A stretch of DNA of 64,000 nucleotides from Actinomyces ruminicola (GTDB lineage: Bacteria > Actinomycetota > Actinomycetes > Actinomycetales > Actinomycetaceae): the NCBI RefSeq assembly GCF_900103885.1, contig NZ_FNIM01000001.1, forward strand, positions 602,138-666,137, written 5' to 3'. Below the pieces are notes generated by a model. The model was not told the DNA's origin and searched no databases. It saw only the letters and a list, made by a program, of their open reading frames with translations. Both the position numbers and the translations under genes were made by a program. Numbering within the stretch: position 1 is the stretch's first letter; each line of letters opens with the position of its first letter. Of this stretch, positions 1-9,077 are shown piece by piece.

Positions 1-810
1 CGCATCGACGAAGGCGTGCATCTCGGGCAGGCCGGCGGGTGGGCAGACCGAGGCACCCTTGGTGACGGCCTCCCCGAAGGGCCAGTCCTTCTCGTGGGCC
101 TCGCGGGTGATGTCCTCGTCGAAGGCCTTGATGTGCACATAGGTGATGCGCTCGGGGTACTGCTTGCACAGCTCGACCGGATCACCGCCGCCGTACACGA
201 CGTGCCCGGAGTCCAGGCACAGGTTGACGTATGTGGGGTCGGTGGCGTCGAAGATGCGGGCGATCTCCTCGGGGGTCTCGATGTGCGAGTCGCCGTGCGG
301 GTGCAGCACCATCTTGAGGCCGTACTCGTCCAGCAGCATCTGCCCCAGGGCATTGGCGTGCTCGACGTACAGCTTCCAGGCGTCGTCGGACAGGACGCGG
401 TCGTCGGTCCACTCCCAAGTCTTGTCGTCGCGGTACAGCGGGGGCAGGTGGACCATGTACTCGGCGCCGACGGCGGCGTGGGTCTCGGCGATCTCGCGGA
501 AGTGCCTGACCGTCTCGGGCCAGGCCTCCGCCTTGTGCAGAATGCCCCAGCCGGTGCCGGCGACGACGCGCATGCCGAACTCGTCGCACCACTTCTGCAG
601 TTCCTTGGGGTCGGTGGGGAAGTAGCCCCAGGGCCCGGTCTCAATGACCTCGAAGCCCGCCTCGGCCATCTCCTCCCAGGCCTGGCGGGGGTCCATCTGC
701 TTGGGGTCGTCGGGGAACCAGACACCCCACTGGTCGGGGCAGACGCCGATGGTGAGCTTGGAGTACTTCGGATCGTTGGTGTTGACAGCCTTCGAGGCGG
801 TTGACGTCAT
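1..810 (-). CDS. IolE/MocC-type inosose dehydratase-like TIM-barrel protein (3' end beyond the left edge)
   Basis: The visible 270 residues are a sugar phosphate isomerase/epimerase TIM barrel and match best the IolE/MocC group, which dehydrates 2-keto-myo-inositol (inosose) in inositol breakdown. Seen: an N-terminal GVCPDQWGVWFPDDP segment and probable metal-ligand segments HPHGDSHIET, LDSGHVVYGGGDP and VHIKAFDED. The ATG at 810 has AGGAG six bases upstream. The C-terminus is lost at the window edge. It is separated from the upstream mmsA gene by a strong hairpin and has its own operator-bearing upstream region, so it is probably transcribed separately but under the same inositol regulator. 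It could instead be an inosose isomerase (IolI/IolH type); the fold is certain, the exact substrate is not. Confidence 0.8.
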   Translation of the reverse strand, partial: MTSTASKAVNTNDPKYSKLTIGVCPDQWGVWFPDDPKQMDPRQAWEEMAEAGFEVIETGPWGYFPTDPKELQKWCDEFGMRVVAGTGWGILHKAEAWPETVRHFREIAETHAAVGAEYMVHLPPLYRDDKTWEWTDDRVLSDDAWKLYVEHANALGQMLLDEYGLKMVLHPHGDSHIETPEEIARIFDATDPTYVNLCLDSGHVVYGGGDPVELCKQYPERITYVHIKAFDEDITREAHEKDWPFGEAVTKGASVCPPAGLPEMHAFVDA

Positions 811-926
811 TGTCGCTCCTGAGAGTTCTGATCGATTGCGCGGTCCGGCAATAGGACCCGGCCCGGCCGCCCGAATCGTTTCGGACGATCACAAGTGTAA
901 CGGCTCCAGATCCGAAACGCCAGAGA

Positions 927-940
927 TTTGTACGGACAAT
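927..940. promoter_or_regulatory. Inositol-regulon operator copy 1 (TTTGT-N4-ACAAT)
   Basis: TTTGTACGGACAAT is a 5-4-5 inverted repeat with one mismatch, about 115 bp upstream of the iolE-like start at 810. On the minus strand a TACACT -10-like hexamer follows downstream, with no convincing -35. The same half-sites recur at 7489, 8970 and 12567, each before an inositol gene. Binding by the neighbouring GntR-family regulator is inference. Confidence 0.65.
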
Positions 941-989
941 TTGAGGATCTGCGAAGGCGCCCCCGCCGCCCGCGAACCCGCGCAGAGAC

Positions 990-1029
990 GGCGCGCCCCC
1001 GCAGTCACAGGTCGCTGCGGGGGCGCGCC
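990..1029 (-). terminator. Hairpin terminator after mmsA
   Basis: A perfect 15-bp stem (GGCGCGCCCCCGCAG and its complement) with a 10-nt loop lies about 40 bp beyond the mmsA stop. There is no T-tract, which is common for actinobacterial terminators. It would end the iolC-to-mmsA transcript before the iolE-like gene. Confidence 0.7.
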
Positions 1030-1066
1030 GGCAGGAACCGCACCCGTCTTCCCGGAGCCGACCGGG

Positions 1067-2590
<1,524 letters not shown>

Positions 2591-2645
2591 CGCTGACTCC
2601 TTGGGGTTGTTTCAGGCTTGGTTCAGGTATTGGGAGGTCAGTCGC

Positions 2646-4553
2646 TCACAGGTAGTGGCGCTGTGGCTTGCGGTCCTCTACGTACTGCGCGTACGCCTTC
2701 TGCGTTGACTCCAGGTTGGACACGCTGGAGACCACCACGTCCCACCAGGAGGAGGCCGGCGGGTTCGGGCCGTACAGGTCGGTCTCGATGTGGATCATGG
2801 CGGCCTCGTCCCCGGCGTGCGCCTGGGCGTATGCCTCCTTGAACTCCGCGATGGTGCTCACCCGGTAGACCCTCAGGCCCCAGGACTCGGCGTTCGCGGC
2901 GATGTCCACGCCGGCGATCTTGTCCTCGTCCTGCAGGTGTCCGCCCTGGCCGCGCCGACGGTACTTGGTGCCGAAGCGCTGGGAGCCGTGGGACTCGGAC
3001 AGGGAGCCGATGGAGGCGAAGCCGTAGTTCTGCAGCAGCACGTAGATGACCTTGATGCCCTCCTGGGCCACGGTGGCCAGCTCCATGGGCAGCATCTGGT
3101 AGGTGCCGTCCCCGACGATGGAGACGACCTCGCTCTCCGGCCGGGCGAGCTTGACGCCCAGGGCGGCGGGGATCTCGTAGCCCATGCAGGAGAAGGCGTA
3201 CTCCACGTGGTACTGGGTGGGGGTGCGGGCCTGCCACAGGGCCTGCAGGTCGCCGGGCATGGAGCCGGCGGCGTTGATGACCACGTCCTCGTCGCCGAGC
3301 AGCTCGTTGAGGGCGCCGAAGACCTCGGTCTGGGCGGGCAGCGGCGCGTGGCCCAGGTGGAAGCACTTGTCGGTGGCGGCGAACCAGGCCTCGCGCTCGC
3401 GGGCGATCTCCTCGGTGTAGGCGGGCTCCACGTGGTAGTCGGCCAGGGCGTCGGTGAGTGCCACCAGGGCCTCGCGGGCGTCGGCCACCACCATCTCGGC
3501 GCTCTGCTTGGCGGCGTCGAAGGCGGCGACGTTGACGTTCACGAACTTGACGTCGGGGTTCTTGAACTGGGTCTTGGAGGCGGTGGTGAAGTCGGAGTAG
3601 CGGGTGCCGACGCCGATGATCAGGTCGGCCTTGTCCGCCAGGTGGTTGCCGGAGTCGCCGCCGGTGGAGCCCACGCCGCCGACGGCGCAGGGGTGGTCGA
3701 AGTTGATGGCGCCCTTGCCGGCCTGGGTGTCGGCCACCGGAATCCCGGTGGCGGTGGCGAAGGCGCGCAGCTGCGCGGAGGCCTCGGAGTAGATGGCCCC
3801 GCCGCCGGCGATCACCAGCGGCCGCTTGGCGGCGCGAATCATGGCGACGGCGCGTTCCAGGGCCGCGGGCTCGGGCACGGGACGGCGCACGTGCCACACG
3901 CGCTTGCGGAAGAACTCGATCGGCCAGTCGTGTGCCTCGGCCTGGACGTCCTGCGGCATGGCGATGGTGACGGCGCCGGTGTCCGCCGGGTCGGTGAGCA
4001 CCCGCATGGCGTTCAGCAGGGAGGGGATGAGCTGCTCGGGGCGGTTGATGCGGTCGAAGAACCGGGAGACGGGCCGGAAGGCGTCGTTGACGGTGATGTC
4101 CAGCGTGGTGGGGTCCTCCAGCTGCTGGAGCACCGGGTCGGGCACGCGGGTGGCGAACTGGTCGGACGGGAACAGCAGCACGGGCAGGCGGTTGGTGGTG
4201 GCCAGGGCGGCGCCGGTGACCATGTTCAGCGACCCGGGGCCGATGGAGGCGGTGCACATGTAGGTCTGCAACCGGTTCTTGGTCTTGGCATAGGCGGCCG
4301 CCGCGTGCACCTGGCCCTGCTCGTTGCGGGGCATGATGTAGGGCATGGGCTCCTCGCCCTCCAGCGGCGCCACCTCGTTCTGCAGCAGCGCCTGGCCGAT
4401 GCCGGCGACGTTGCCGTGGCCGAAGATGCCGAAGGCGCCGGCGATCAAGCGCTGCTCGACGCCGTCGCGCTCGGAGTACTGGTTGGACAGGAACCGGATG
4501 GTGGCCTGCGCGACGGTCAGGCGGATGGTGCCGGCATAGGCTTCATTGCTCAT
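2646..4553 (-). CDS. iolD: 3D-(3,5/4)-trihydroxycyclohexane-1,2-dione hydrolase (IolD)
   Basis: A 635-residue thiamine-diphosphate enzyme of the acetolactate-synthase fold that opens the cyclohexane ring to give 5-deoxyglucuronate. It begins with the PYR domain, including FGHGNVAGIGQAL near residues 45-60, has a central domain, and carries the PP-domain ThDP/Mg motif GDGTYQM around residue 480 with a downstream asparagine in LLQNYGF. Length fits IolD. The Shine-Dalgarno sequence is weak (GAGAAA). It lies between iolB and mmsA in the operon, matching the order of pathway steps. Confidence 0.95.
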   Translation of the reverse strand: MSNEAYAGTIRLTVAQATIRFLSNQYSERDGVEQRLIAGAFGIFGHGNVAGIGQALLQNEVAPLEGEEPMPYIMPRNEQGQVHAAAAYAKTKNRLQTYMCTASIGPGSLNMVTGAALATTNRLPVLLFPSDQFATRVPDPVLQQLEDPTTLDITVNDAFRPVSRFFDRINRPEQLIPSLLNAMRVLTDPADTGAVTIAMPQDVQAEAHDWPIEFFRKRVWHVRRPVPEPAALERAVAMIRAAKRPLVIAGGGAIYSEASAQLRAFATATGIPVADTQAGKGAINFDHPCAVGGVGSTGGDSGNHLADKADLIIGVGTRYSDFTTASKTQFKNPDVKFVNVNVAAFDAAKQSAEMVVADAREALVALTDALADYHVEPAYTEEIAREREAWFAATDKCFHLGHAPLPAQTEVFGALNELLGDEDVVINAAGSMPGDLQALWQARTPTQYHVEYAFSCMGYEIPAALGVKLARPESEVVSIVGDGTYQMLPMELATVAQEGIKVIYVLLQNYGFASIGSLSESHGSQRFGTKYRRRGQGGHLQDEDKIAGVDIAANAESWGLRVYRVSTIAEFKEAYAQAHAGDEAAMIHIETDLYGPNPPASSWWDVVVSSVSNLESTQKAYAQYVEDRKPQRHYL

Positions 4554-4619
4554 GTGTGTTTCTCTATCTGTGCTGATCGGGGTTAGTCGGGGTTGGTTGG
4601 TGCTGGTCGGGTTTGAGCG

Positions 4620-5507
4620 TCAGCGCGTCATGGGCAGCCGCGGGTCGATCTCCTGGCTCTCCCAGGTGCCGCGGATCCAGTGGTGGGCGGGGTCGTCGGG
4701 GGCGAGCCAGACCAGGTCCTCGGCCGGGCCGGCCATGACATTGAGGTAGTACATGTCGTAGCCGGGCGCGGCCACGCACGGGCCGTGGTAGCCGTATGGG
4801 ACCAGGGCGACGTCTCCCTGGCGCACCTCGGTGCACAGGTCGATGGGGCGGTCGGGGCTGGAGGAGTAGGTGCGGTGCAGCCCGAAGCCGGGGGTGCCGT
4901 CGGGGGCGGAGCGGATCTCGAAGTAGTAGATCTCCTCCAGCTCCCGCTCGTCGGCGGAGGCGACGTCGTGCTTGTGGGCCGGGTAGGAGGACCAGTTGCC
5001 ACCCGGGGTGAGCACCTCGCAGCACAGCAGGTGAGAGGTCTCCACGCCGTTGTTCAGGGCGTAGTTGTTCACCTGCCGGGAGCAGTCCCCCGCGCCGCGC
5101 AGGTCCGTGCGCACCTGGTCGCGGCCGTAGTAGGCCACCGGCAGGTCCCGGGAGGCGACGGCGGCCGGCAGGGCGAAGCGCCCGCACCCGTGGGAGGTGA
5201 TGGTGAAGGTCTTGCCACGGGGCACGTACAGGTAGTCGGTGATCTCCTCGAACACGCCAGTGCGGCCCGCCAGCTCGTAGGGCCGCCCATCCACCAGCAC
5301 GGTTGCGCCCCCCTCCAGCGGCAGCACCAGCAGCTCGAACTCACCGGTCTCCAGGGTGGCGGAGCGTTCGGGAGCGAGCACGCACACGCGCAACGCGGAG
5401 TAGGTCCACCCGGCGCGAGCCGGATCGACGTCGACGGTGAGGGCGTCGTGCCCGCTGGAGCCCGCGGGCACGTAGATGTCGGATGCGGCTGGGGCGGTGG
5501 TGTTCAT
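4620..5507 (-). CDS. iolB: 5-deoxy-glucuronate isomerase (IolB)
   Basis: A 295-residue double-cupin protein of the KduI/IolB family converting 5-deoxy-D-glucuronate to 2-deoxy-5-keto-D-gluconate. Diagnostic segments are PAHKHDV with the later EEIYYFEI, which supply His/Glu metal ligands, and the C-terminal YHGPCVAAPGYDMYYLNVMAG typical of IolB. Its ATG overlaps the stop of the upstream aldolase-like gene by four bases (ATGA), implying translational coupling. The product of IolB is the substrate of the kinase IolC encoded two genes upstream. Confidence 0.95.
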   Translation of the reverse strand: MNTTAPAASDIYVPAGSSGHDALTVDVDPARAGWTYSALRVCVLAPERSATLETGEFELLVLPLEGGATVLVDGRPYELAGRTGVFEEITDYLYVPRGKTFTITSHGCGRFALPAAVASRDLPVAYYGRDQVRTDLRGAGDCSRQVNNYALNNGVETSHLLCCEVLTPGGNWSSYPAHKHDVASADERELEEIYYFEIRSAPDGTPGFGLHRTYSSSPDRPIDLCTEVRQGDVALVPYGYHGPCVAAPGYDMYYLNVMAGPAEDLVWLAPDDPAHHWIRGTWESQEIDPRLPMTR

Positions 5508-6382
5508 GAGAGCAGTCCTACGGTGTTGTCGACGGCGGCGGCAACGTCGTCGTCTGGGGGGAACAGGAGGGAGCGGCCGATGACCAGCCCCTTGACGGTG
5601 GGCAGGGCGAGTGCCCTGGCCCAGGACTCCCGGGCGGCGTCGGCGTCCGCGGAGACGGCCCCGCCCAGGATGAGGGCGGGGAGCGTGGAGGCCTCCATGA
5701 CTCGCTCCATGTCATCCACCGCCGGCAGCTTGAGCCAGGTGTATGCGGAGGTGCGGCCCAGGCCGGAGGCGATGGCCATGGAGGTCATGACGGCATCGGA
5801 GCTGAGGTCGTTGACCACGCGGCCGGACTCCCAGCGGGAGATGAACGGCTCGACCATGGCCATGACCCCGCGCTCGGCCAGGGCGTCGACGGCGGCGGCG
5901 CAGGCGGCGAGGGTGTCGGCGGTGGCGGGGTCGGAGTAGTTGATGCGCAGCAGCATCTTGCCGCCGTCCAGACCCGCGTCGGCCACCCCGGCGGCGTCGT
6001 AGCCGGTGAAGCGGTCGTCCATCTCAAAGGCGGCGCCGGCCAGGCCGCCGCGGTTCATGGAGCCGTAGACGAGCTTGCCGTCCAGGGCGCCCAGCAGGGC
6101 CAGGTCCTCGATCAGGTCGGCGGTGCCCAGGAAGCCGTTCACGCCGGGGCGGGACAGGGCGGTGACGCAGCGCGCCAGCAGCTGCTCCCGGGAGGCCATG
6201 GCCATGGGATCGGCACCGGCCGCGAGCGCCCCGCGTGCGGGGTGGTCGCAGGCGATGATCATCAGCCTGCCGTCGCCGTCGGGCAGCGCGCCGCGGGGAC
6301 GATCGGCCAGAACCTGGGCGATGCGCTCGGGCTCGTGCGCGCGAATGGCGACGATCCGGTCGGTCAGGGGCGTTTCGGACAT
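5504..6382 (-). CDS. Cgl0159-type (beta/alpha)8 protein, probable inositol-pathway aldolase
   Basis: A 292-residue TIM-barrel protein resembling the Cgl0159 family that sits beside iolC in corynebacteria. Seen: IACDHPARGALAAG near the N-terminus, KLVYGSMNRGGL, KMLLRINYSDP, a VEPFISRWE strand, and WLKLPAVDDMERV, whose lysine sits where class I aldolases of the LacD/DeoC type form a Schiff base. No other gene here would cleave 2-deoxy-5-keto-gluconate-6-phosphate into DHAP and malonate semialdehyde (the IolJ step), so this is the best candidate; that role is inference from position and fold. GAGGAGGAA precedes the ATG. It starts 13 bp after iolC and overlaps iolB by four bases. Confidence 0.8.
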   Translation of the reverse strand: MSETPLTDRIVAIRAHEPERIAQVLADRPRGALPDGDGRLMIIACDHPARGALAAGADPMAMASREQLLARCVTALSRPGVNGFLGTADLIEDLALLGALDGKLVYGSMNRGGLAGAAFEMDDRFTGYDAAGVADAGLDGGKMLLRINYSDPATADTLAACAAAVDALAERGVMAMVEPFISRWESGRVVNDLSSDAVMTSMAIASGLGRTSAYTWLKLPAVDDMERVMEASTLPALILGGAVSADADAARESWARALALPTVKGLVIGRSLLFPPDDDVAAAVDNTVGLLS

Positions 6383-6395
6383 CTACGGTTCCTCC

Positions 6396-7385
6396 TCACA
6401 GTTCCGTCAGCGCGGGCACGAGTTCTCGGTGAGTGCGCATGAGGGCGAGCAGCTCGGGCTCGGTGGGCATCGCCGTCGAGCACTCCAGCCGGGAGGAGAC
6501 GATGGCGCCGGCTGTGGAGGCGGCGAAGATGGTCTTCTCCAGGCTCCAGCCGGACAGCAGACCGTGGCAGACGGCGCCGCCGAAGGCGTCTCCCGCGCCC
6601 AGACCGTTCTTGGTGACCACCGGGGTGACCGGAATCTCGACGCGCTCCTCGCGGGTCTTGGCGAGGGTGCCCTCCAGCCCCTGCTTGACGATGGCCAGCT
6701 CGACGCCGGCCTCCAGCAGCGCGTCGGCGGCCTTGTCCGGCTCGGTCTCGCCTACGGCGATGCGGCACTCCTCGCGGTTGCCGATGGCGACGGTGACCTT
6801 CGGCAGGACGGCGGAGACCTCGCGGTGCGCCGTGGCCTCGTCCTTCCAGAACATGGCGCGGTAGTCAAGGTCGATGATGGTGTGCTGCTTGCGCTCGCGC
6901 AGGTCCAGGGCGGCGTGGTGGGCGCTGCGCGAGGGCTCCTTGCTCAGGCCGGTGGCGGAGATCCAGAAGATGGCGGCGTCGCGGACGGCATCGCCGGGGA
7001 TGTCGTCCTCGTTCAGCTCCAGGTCGGGCGCGGAGGGCTCGCGGTAGAAGTACAGGGGGAAGTTGTCCGGCGGGAAGATCTCGCAGAAAGTGACCGGGGT
7101 GTTGAAGTCTGACTTGGTAACCACATAGTCGTCGTAGACCCCCAGGCGGCGCATCTCCGAGCAGACGAAGCGTCCGAAGGGATCGTCGCCGACCCCGGTG
7201 ATCACGGCGGAGCGGTGCCGGTAGCGCGCGGCGGCCACGGCGACGTTGGTGGGGCTTCCCCCCAGGAACTTGCCGAAGCTCTCCACGTCCTCCAGTCCCA
7301 CCCCGATCTGAAGCGGGTAAATGTCGATGCCGCAGCGCCCGATGGTCAGCACATCGAGTGGTGGCGTGCTCGACGGAGCGGTCAT
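6396..7385 (-). CDS. iolC: 5-dehydro-2-deoxygluconokinase (IolC), PfkB family
   Basis: A 329-residue PfkB-family sugar kinase that phosphorylates 2-deoxy-5-keto-D-gluconate. Seen: the N-terminal IGRCGIDIYPLQIGVGLEDV typical of IolC, the first PfkB signature region GGSPTNVAVAAARYR, and the C-terminal NGLGAGDAFGGAV containing the catalytic Asp of GAGD. Length is normal for the unfused enzyme; in some other bacteria IolC is fused to a DUF2090 aldolase domain, which here is replaced by the next gene. It is first in the operon, with GGGAGA upstream of the ATG, and is divergent from the GntR regulator. Confidence 0.94.
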   Translation of the reverse strand: MTAPSSTPPLDVLTIGRCGIDIYPLQIGVGLEDVESFGKFLGGSPTNVAVAAARYRHRSAVITGVGDDPFGRFVCSEMRRLGVYDDYVVTKSDFNTPVTFCEIFPPDNFPLYFYREPSAPDLELNEDDIPGDAVRDAAIFWISATGLSKEPSRSAHHAALDLRERKQHTIIDLDYRAMFWKDEATAHREVSAVLPKVTVAIGNREECRIAVGETEPDKAADALLEAGVELAIVKQGLEGTLAKTREERVEIPVTPVVTKNGLGAGDAFGGAVCHGLLSGWSLEKTIFAASTAGAIVSSRLECSTAMPTEPELLALMRTHRELVPALTEL

Positions 7386-7778
7386 GGTGGTCTCTCCCTT
7401 TCCACATCATTGGGGCGGGGCGCACACCTGCGCCCGCGAGGACCCGCTGTGAGAAGCCTGCCTCAGATCCACTTCACCAGTCAAGGGGTTTGTCCGAACA
7501 AATTGACGGGCCCTTCGGATCCGAGGCGCGCCCCGGGCAGGCCCCGGCGGAGCAGGTGGGCACCCGGCGCATGGCTGCGCCGACGCTCAGGGAATACAAG
7601 CCGGCGGCGGACGACCGAGGACGGCGGTGCGGGCGCTGGAGCCACGGGGGCGACCCCGCCTCGACCATGCGCGCAGGGCCGCTACATGAACGAGTCAAAG
7701 TCGATTCCCCACCATCGCCCCGCGAACCACCGCGGCGCCGTACGATGTGTTTATCGATCACCCTTTCAGAGAGTCTGC
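7386..7778. other. Divergent iolC/gntR control region
   Basis: The 393-bp spacer separates iolC (minus) from the GntR regulator gene (plus). It contains the best-matching copy of the shared operator at 7489-7502 and, beside it on the minus strand, a TTGACT -35-like element at 7479-7484 without a good -10. A GC-rich stretch (about 7520-7740) shows no convincing gene. Confidence 0.6.
7489..7502. promoter_or_regulatory. Inositol-regulon operator copy 2 (TTTGT-N4-ACAAA, perfect)
   Basis: TTTGTCCGAACAAA is a perfect 5-4-5 inverted repeat about 105 bp upstream of iolC and about 275 bp upstream of the GntR gene. On the minus strand it abuts TTGACT (7479-7484), so a bound protein would cover or neighbour the -35 of iolC. 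It may also serve autoregulation. Confidence 0.75.
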
Positions 7779-8525
7779 ATGTCGGATACGCCCTACCAGC
7801 CAGAGATCACCATCGATCGCTCCAGCGGGCTTCCGCTATACGCCCAGATAGCGGAAGCCCTAGGCGCGCTGATTCTGGAGGGTGAGCTGGCGCCGGGAAC
7901 CCGCATCGAGGACGAAGTCTCAATGGCCAAGCGCCTGCAGGTTTCCCGCCCCACCGCACGCCAGGCCCTGCAGTCCCTGGCAGACCGCGGACTGGTCTCA
8001 CGGCGACGCGGCGCCGGCACCGTGGTCGCCTCCCCGCACGTGCGCCGCCCGATGGAACTGTCCAGCCTGCTGTCCGACCTGACCGCCGCCGGGCACAAGG
8101 TCTCCACCGAACTGCTGGAGTACACCACGCACCCGGCCAGCGAGGAGGAGGCGGCCCGCCTGGAGGTCGCCCCCGGCACCGAGGTCACCCATGTGCGTCG
8201 GCTGCGCAGCGCGGACGGCGAGCCAATCGCTCTGATGGACAACCTCCTGCCGGCCTCGACCGCACCAGCCCGGGAGGAACTGGAGCAGGCGGGCCTGTAC
8301 GACCTGCTGCGCGCACGCGGAATCACCCCTGCCACCGCCAAGCAGGTAATCGGCGCGCGCAACGCCACCGCCAAGGAGGCCGACGCCCTGGATGAGCGCC
8401 GCCGCGCCGCGCTGCTGACGGCCAAACGCACCACCTACGACGCCACCGGCCGCGTGATCGAGTACGGCGACCACATCTACCGCGCCTCGCGCTACTCCTT
8501 CGAGACCTCCCTGTTCACCGGCTGA
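7779..8525 (+). CDS. GntR-family regulator with UTRA domain, probable inositol repressor
   Basis: A 248-residue HutC/GntR-type regulator. Residues about 8-78 form the winged helix-turn-helix (LYAQIAEALGALI, then VSRPTARQALQSL, then the RRRGAGTVV wing); residues about 95-245 are the ligand-binding UTRA domain (KVSTELLEY through ATGRVIEYGDHIYRASRYSF). The ATG at 7779 is chosen because residues before it do not belong to the domain; the Shine-Dalgarno is only AGAGAG. Divergence from iolC and the repeated TTTGT-N4-ACAAA site suggest that it controls the inositol genes with a pathway intermediate as effector; this is inference. The C. glutamicum inositol repressor IolR is also GntR-type, but I cannot establish orthology. 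Confidence 0.88.
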   Translation: MSDTPYQPEITIDRSSGLPLYAQIAEALGALILEGELAPGTRIEDEVSMAKRLQVSRPTARQALQSLADRGLVSRRRGAGTVVASPHVRRPMELSSLLSDLTAAGHKVSTELLEYTTHPASEEEAARLEVAPGTEVTHVRRLRSADGEPIALMDNLLPASTAPAREELEQAGLYDLLRARGITPATAKQVIGARNATAKEADALDERRRAALLTAKRTTYDATGRVIEYGDHIYRASRYSFETSLFTG

Positions 8526-8540
8526 CCAGCCCCGCCCCCT

Positions 8541-8582
8541 CGCCGAGATCGGTAGAAGTCACGTGCCCAGATCGGTCGATAT
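8541..8582 (+). repeat. Dispersed repeat family A, copy 1
   Basis: A 42-bp sequence beginning CGCCGAGATCGGTAGAAG, with a central CACGTG and a second half-motif ATCGGTCGATAT. The same unit occurs at 33,840, 33,885, inverted at 34,547, and as a diverged inverted copy at 27,055. All copies are intergenic. Confidence 0.8.
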
Positions 8583-8672
8583 GGCGGCGTAGGTACCGCC
8601 GCCTTGGCGGCGGACGCCCCCGTTCCCAGCACCGCGCGCAGTTACTCACCATGAACACGTGTTCGCGCCATA

Positions 8673-8735
8673 TACACGAGTTCTGGAGGTTTGCATGGGT
8701 TCTATGCGTGCAAACCGCCTAAAACGCGTGTCTCA
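8673..8735 (+). repeat. Dispersed repeat family B, copy 1
   Basis: It starts ACACGAGTTCT, passes through GTTTGCATGGGT and GCGTGCAAACC, and ends AAAACGCGTGTCTC. A diverged copy with the same order of motifs lies at 26,879-26,957. The central part can fold (GGTTTGCA with TGCAAACC). Confidence 0.6.
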
Positions 8736-8969
8736 GAGGCGAAGTCGTGTGCGCGAGGCGAAGTCGCGCGTCCCGGAACCGCGGAGACAATACAGCGCCC
8801 CCGAGTGCCGAACCGTCGCAGGAAGTGCCGCGCCGTCGCGGCTGCCGGCGCTCCCAGTTACGGCCGGGCAGACCCAAGGACGCCGGTTAGCTCGCAAGCA
8901 CGCGGGGCAAGGCGCCCCACCGGCGGCCCAGCCCACGAGCACCCGCGACACTGAAGGCAGCGACCCAAA

Positions 8970-8983
8970 TTTGTCAGTACAAA
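8970..8983. promoter_or_regulatory. Inositol-regulon operator copy 3 (TTTGT-N4-ACAAA, perfect)
   Basis: TTTGTCAGTACAAA, a perfect 5-4-5 inverted repeat, ends three bases before the TTGACA -35 of the transaldolase promoter. That position suits either repression or activation. Confidence 0.78.
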
Positions 8984-8986
8984 CTC

Positions 8987-9015
8987 TTGACAGCAGGGCC
9001 GCTCCGGGTTTGAAT
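8987..9015 (+). promoter_or_regulatory. Promoter of the tal-iolG operon
   Basis: A consensus -35 TTGACA at 8987-8992 is followed after 17 bp by TTGAAT at 9010-9015 (four of six -10 matches). Transcription would start near 9022 and give a leader of about 55 nt. Confidence 0.6.
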
Positions 9016-9077
9016 TGGGCCATCGGGCCACACTGCCGAGGACGCCGGTGGCCCACCCTCACCCCAGGAGCACGCCG

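Larger units (their letters stand above)
8526..9077. other. 552-bp spacer before the transaldolase gene
   Basis: No convincing gene. It holds a copy of the ATCGGTAGA repeat (8541-8582), a copy of the ACACGAGTT/AAAACGCGTGT repeat (8673-8735) containing the hairpin arms GGTTTGCA and TGCAAACC, a 12-bp direct repeat GAGGCGAAGTCG at about 8737-8765, and at the right end the operator and promoter of the tal-iolG operon. Confidence 0.6.
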
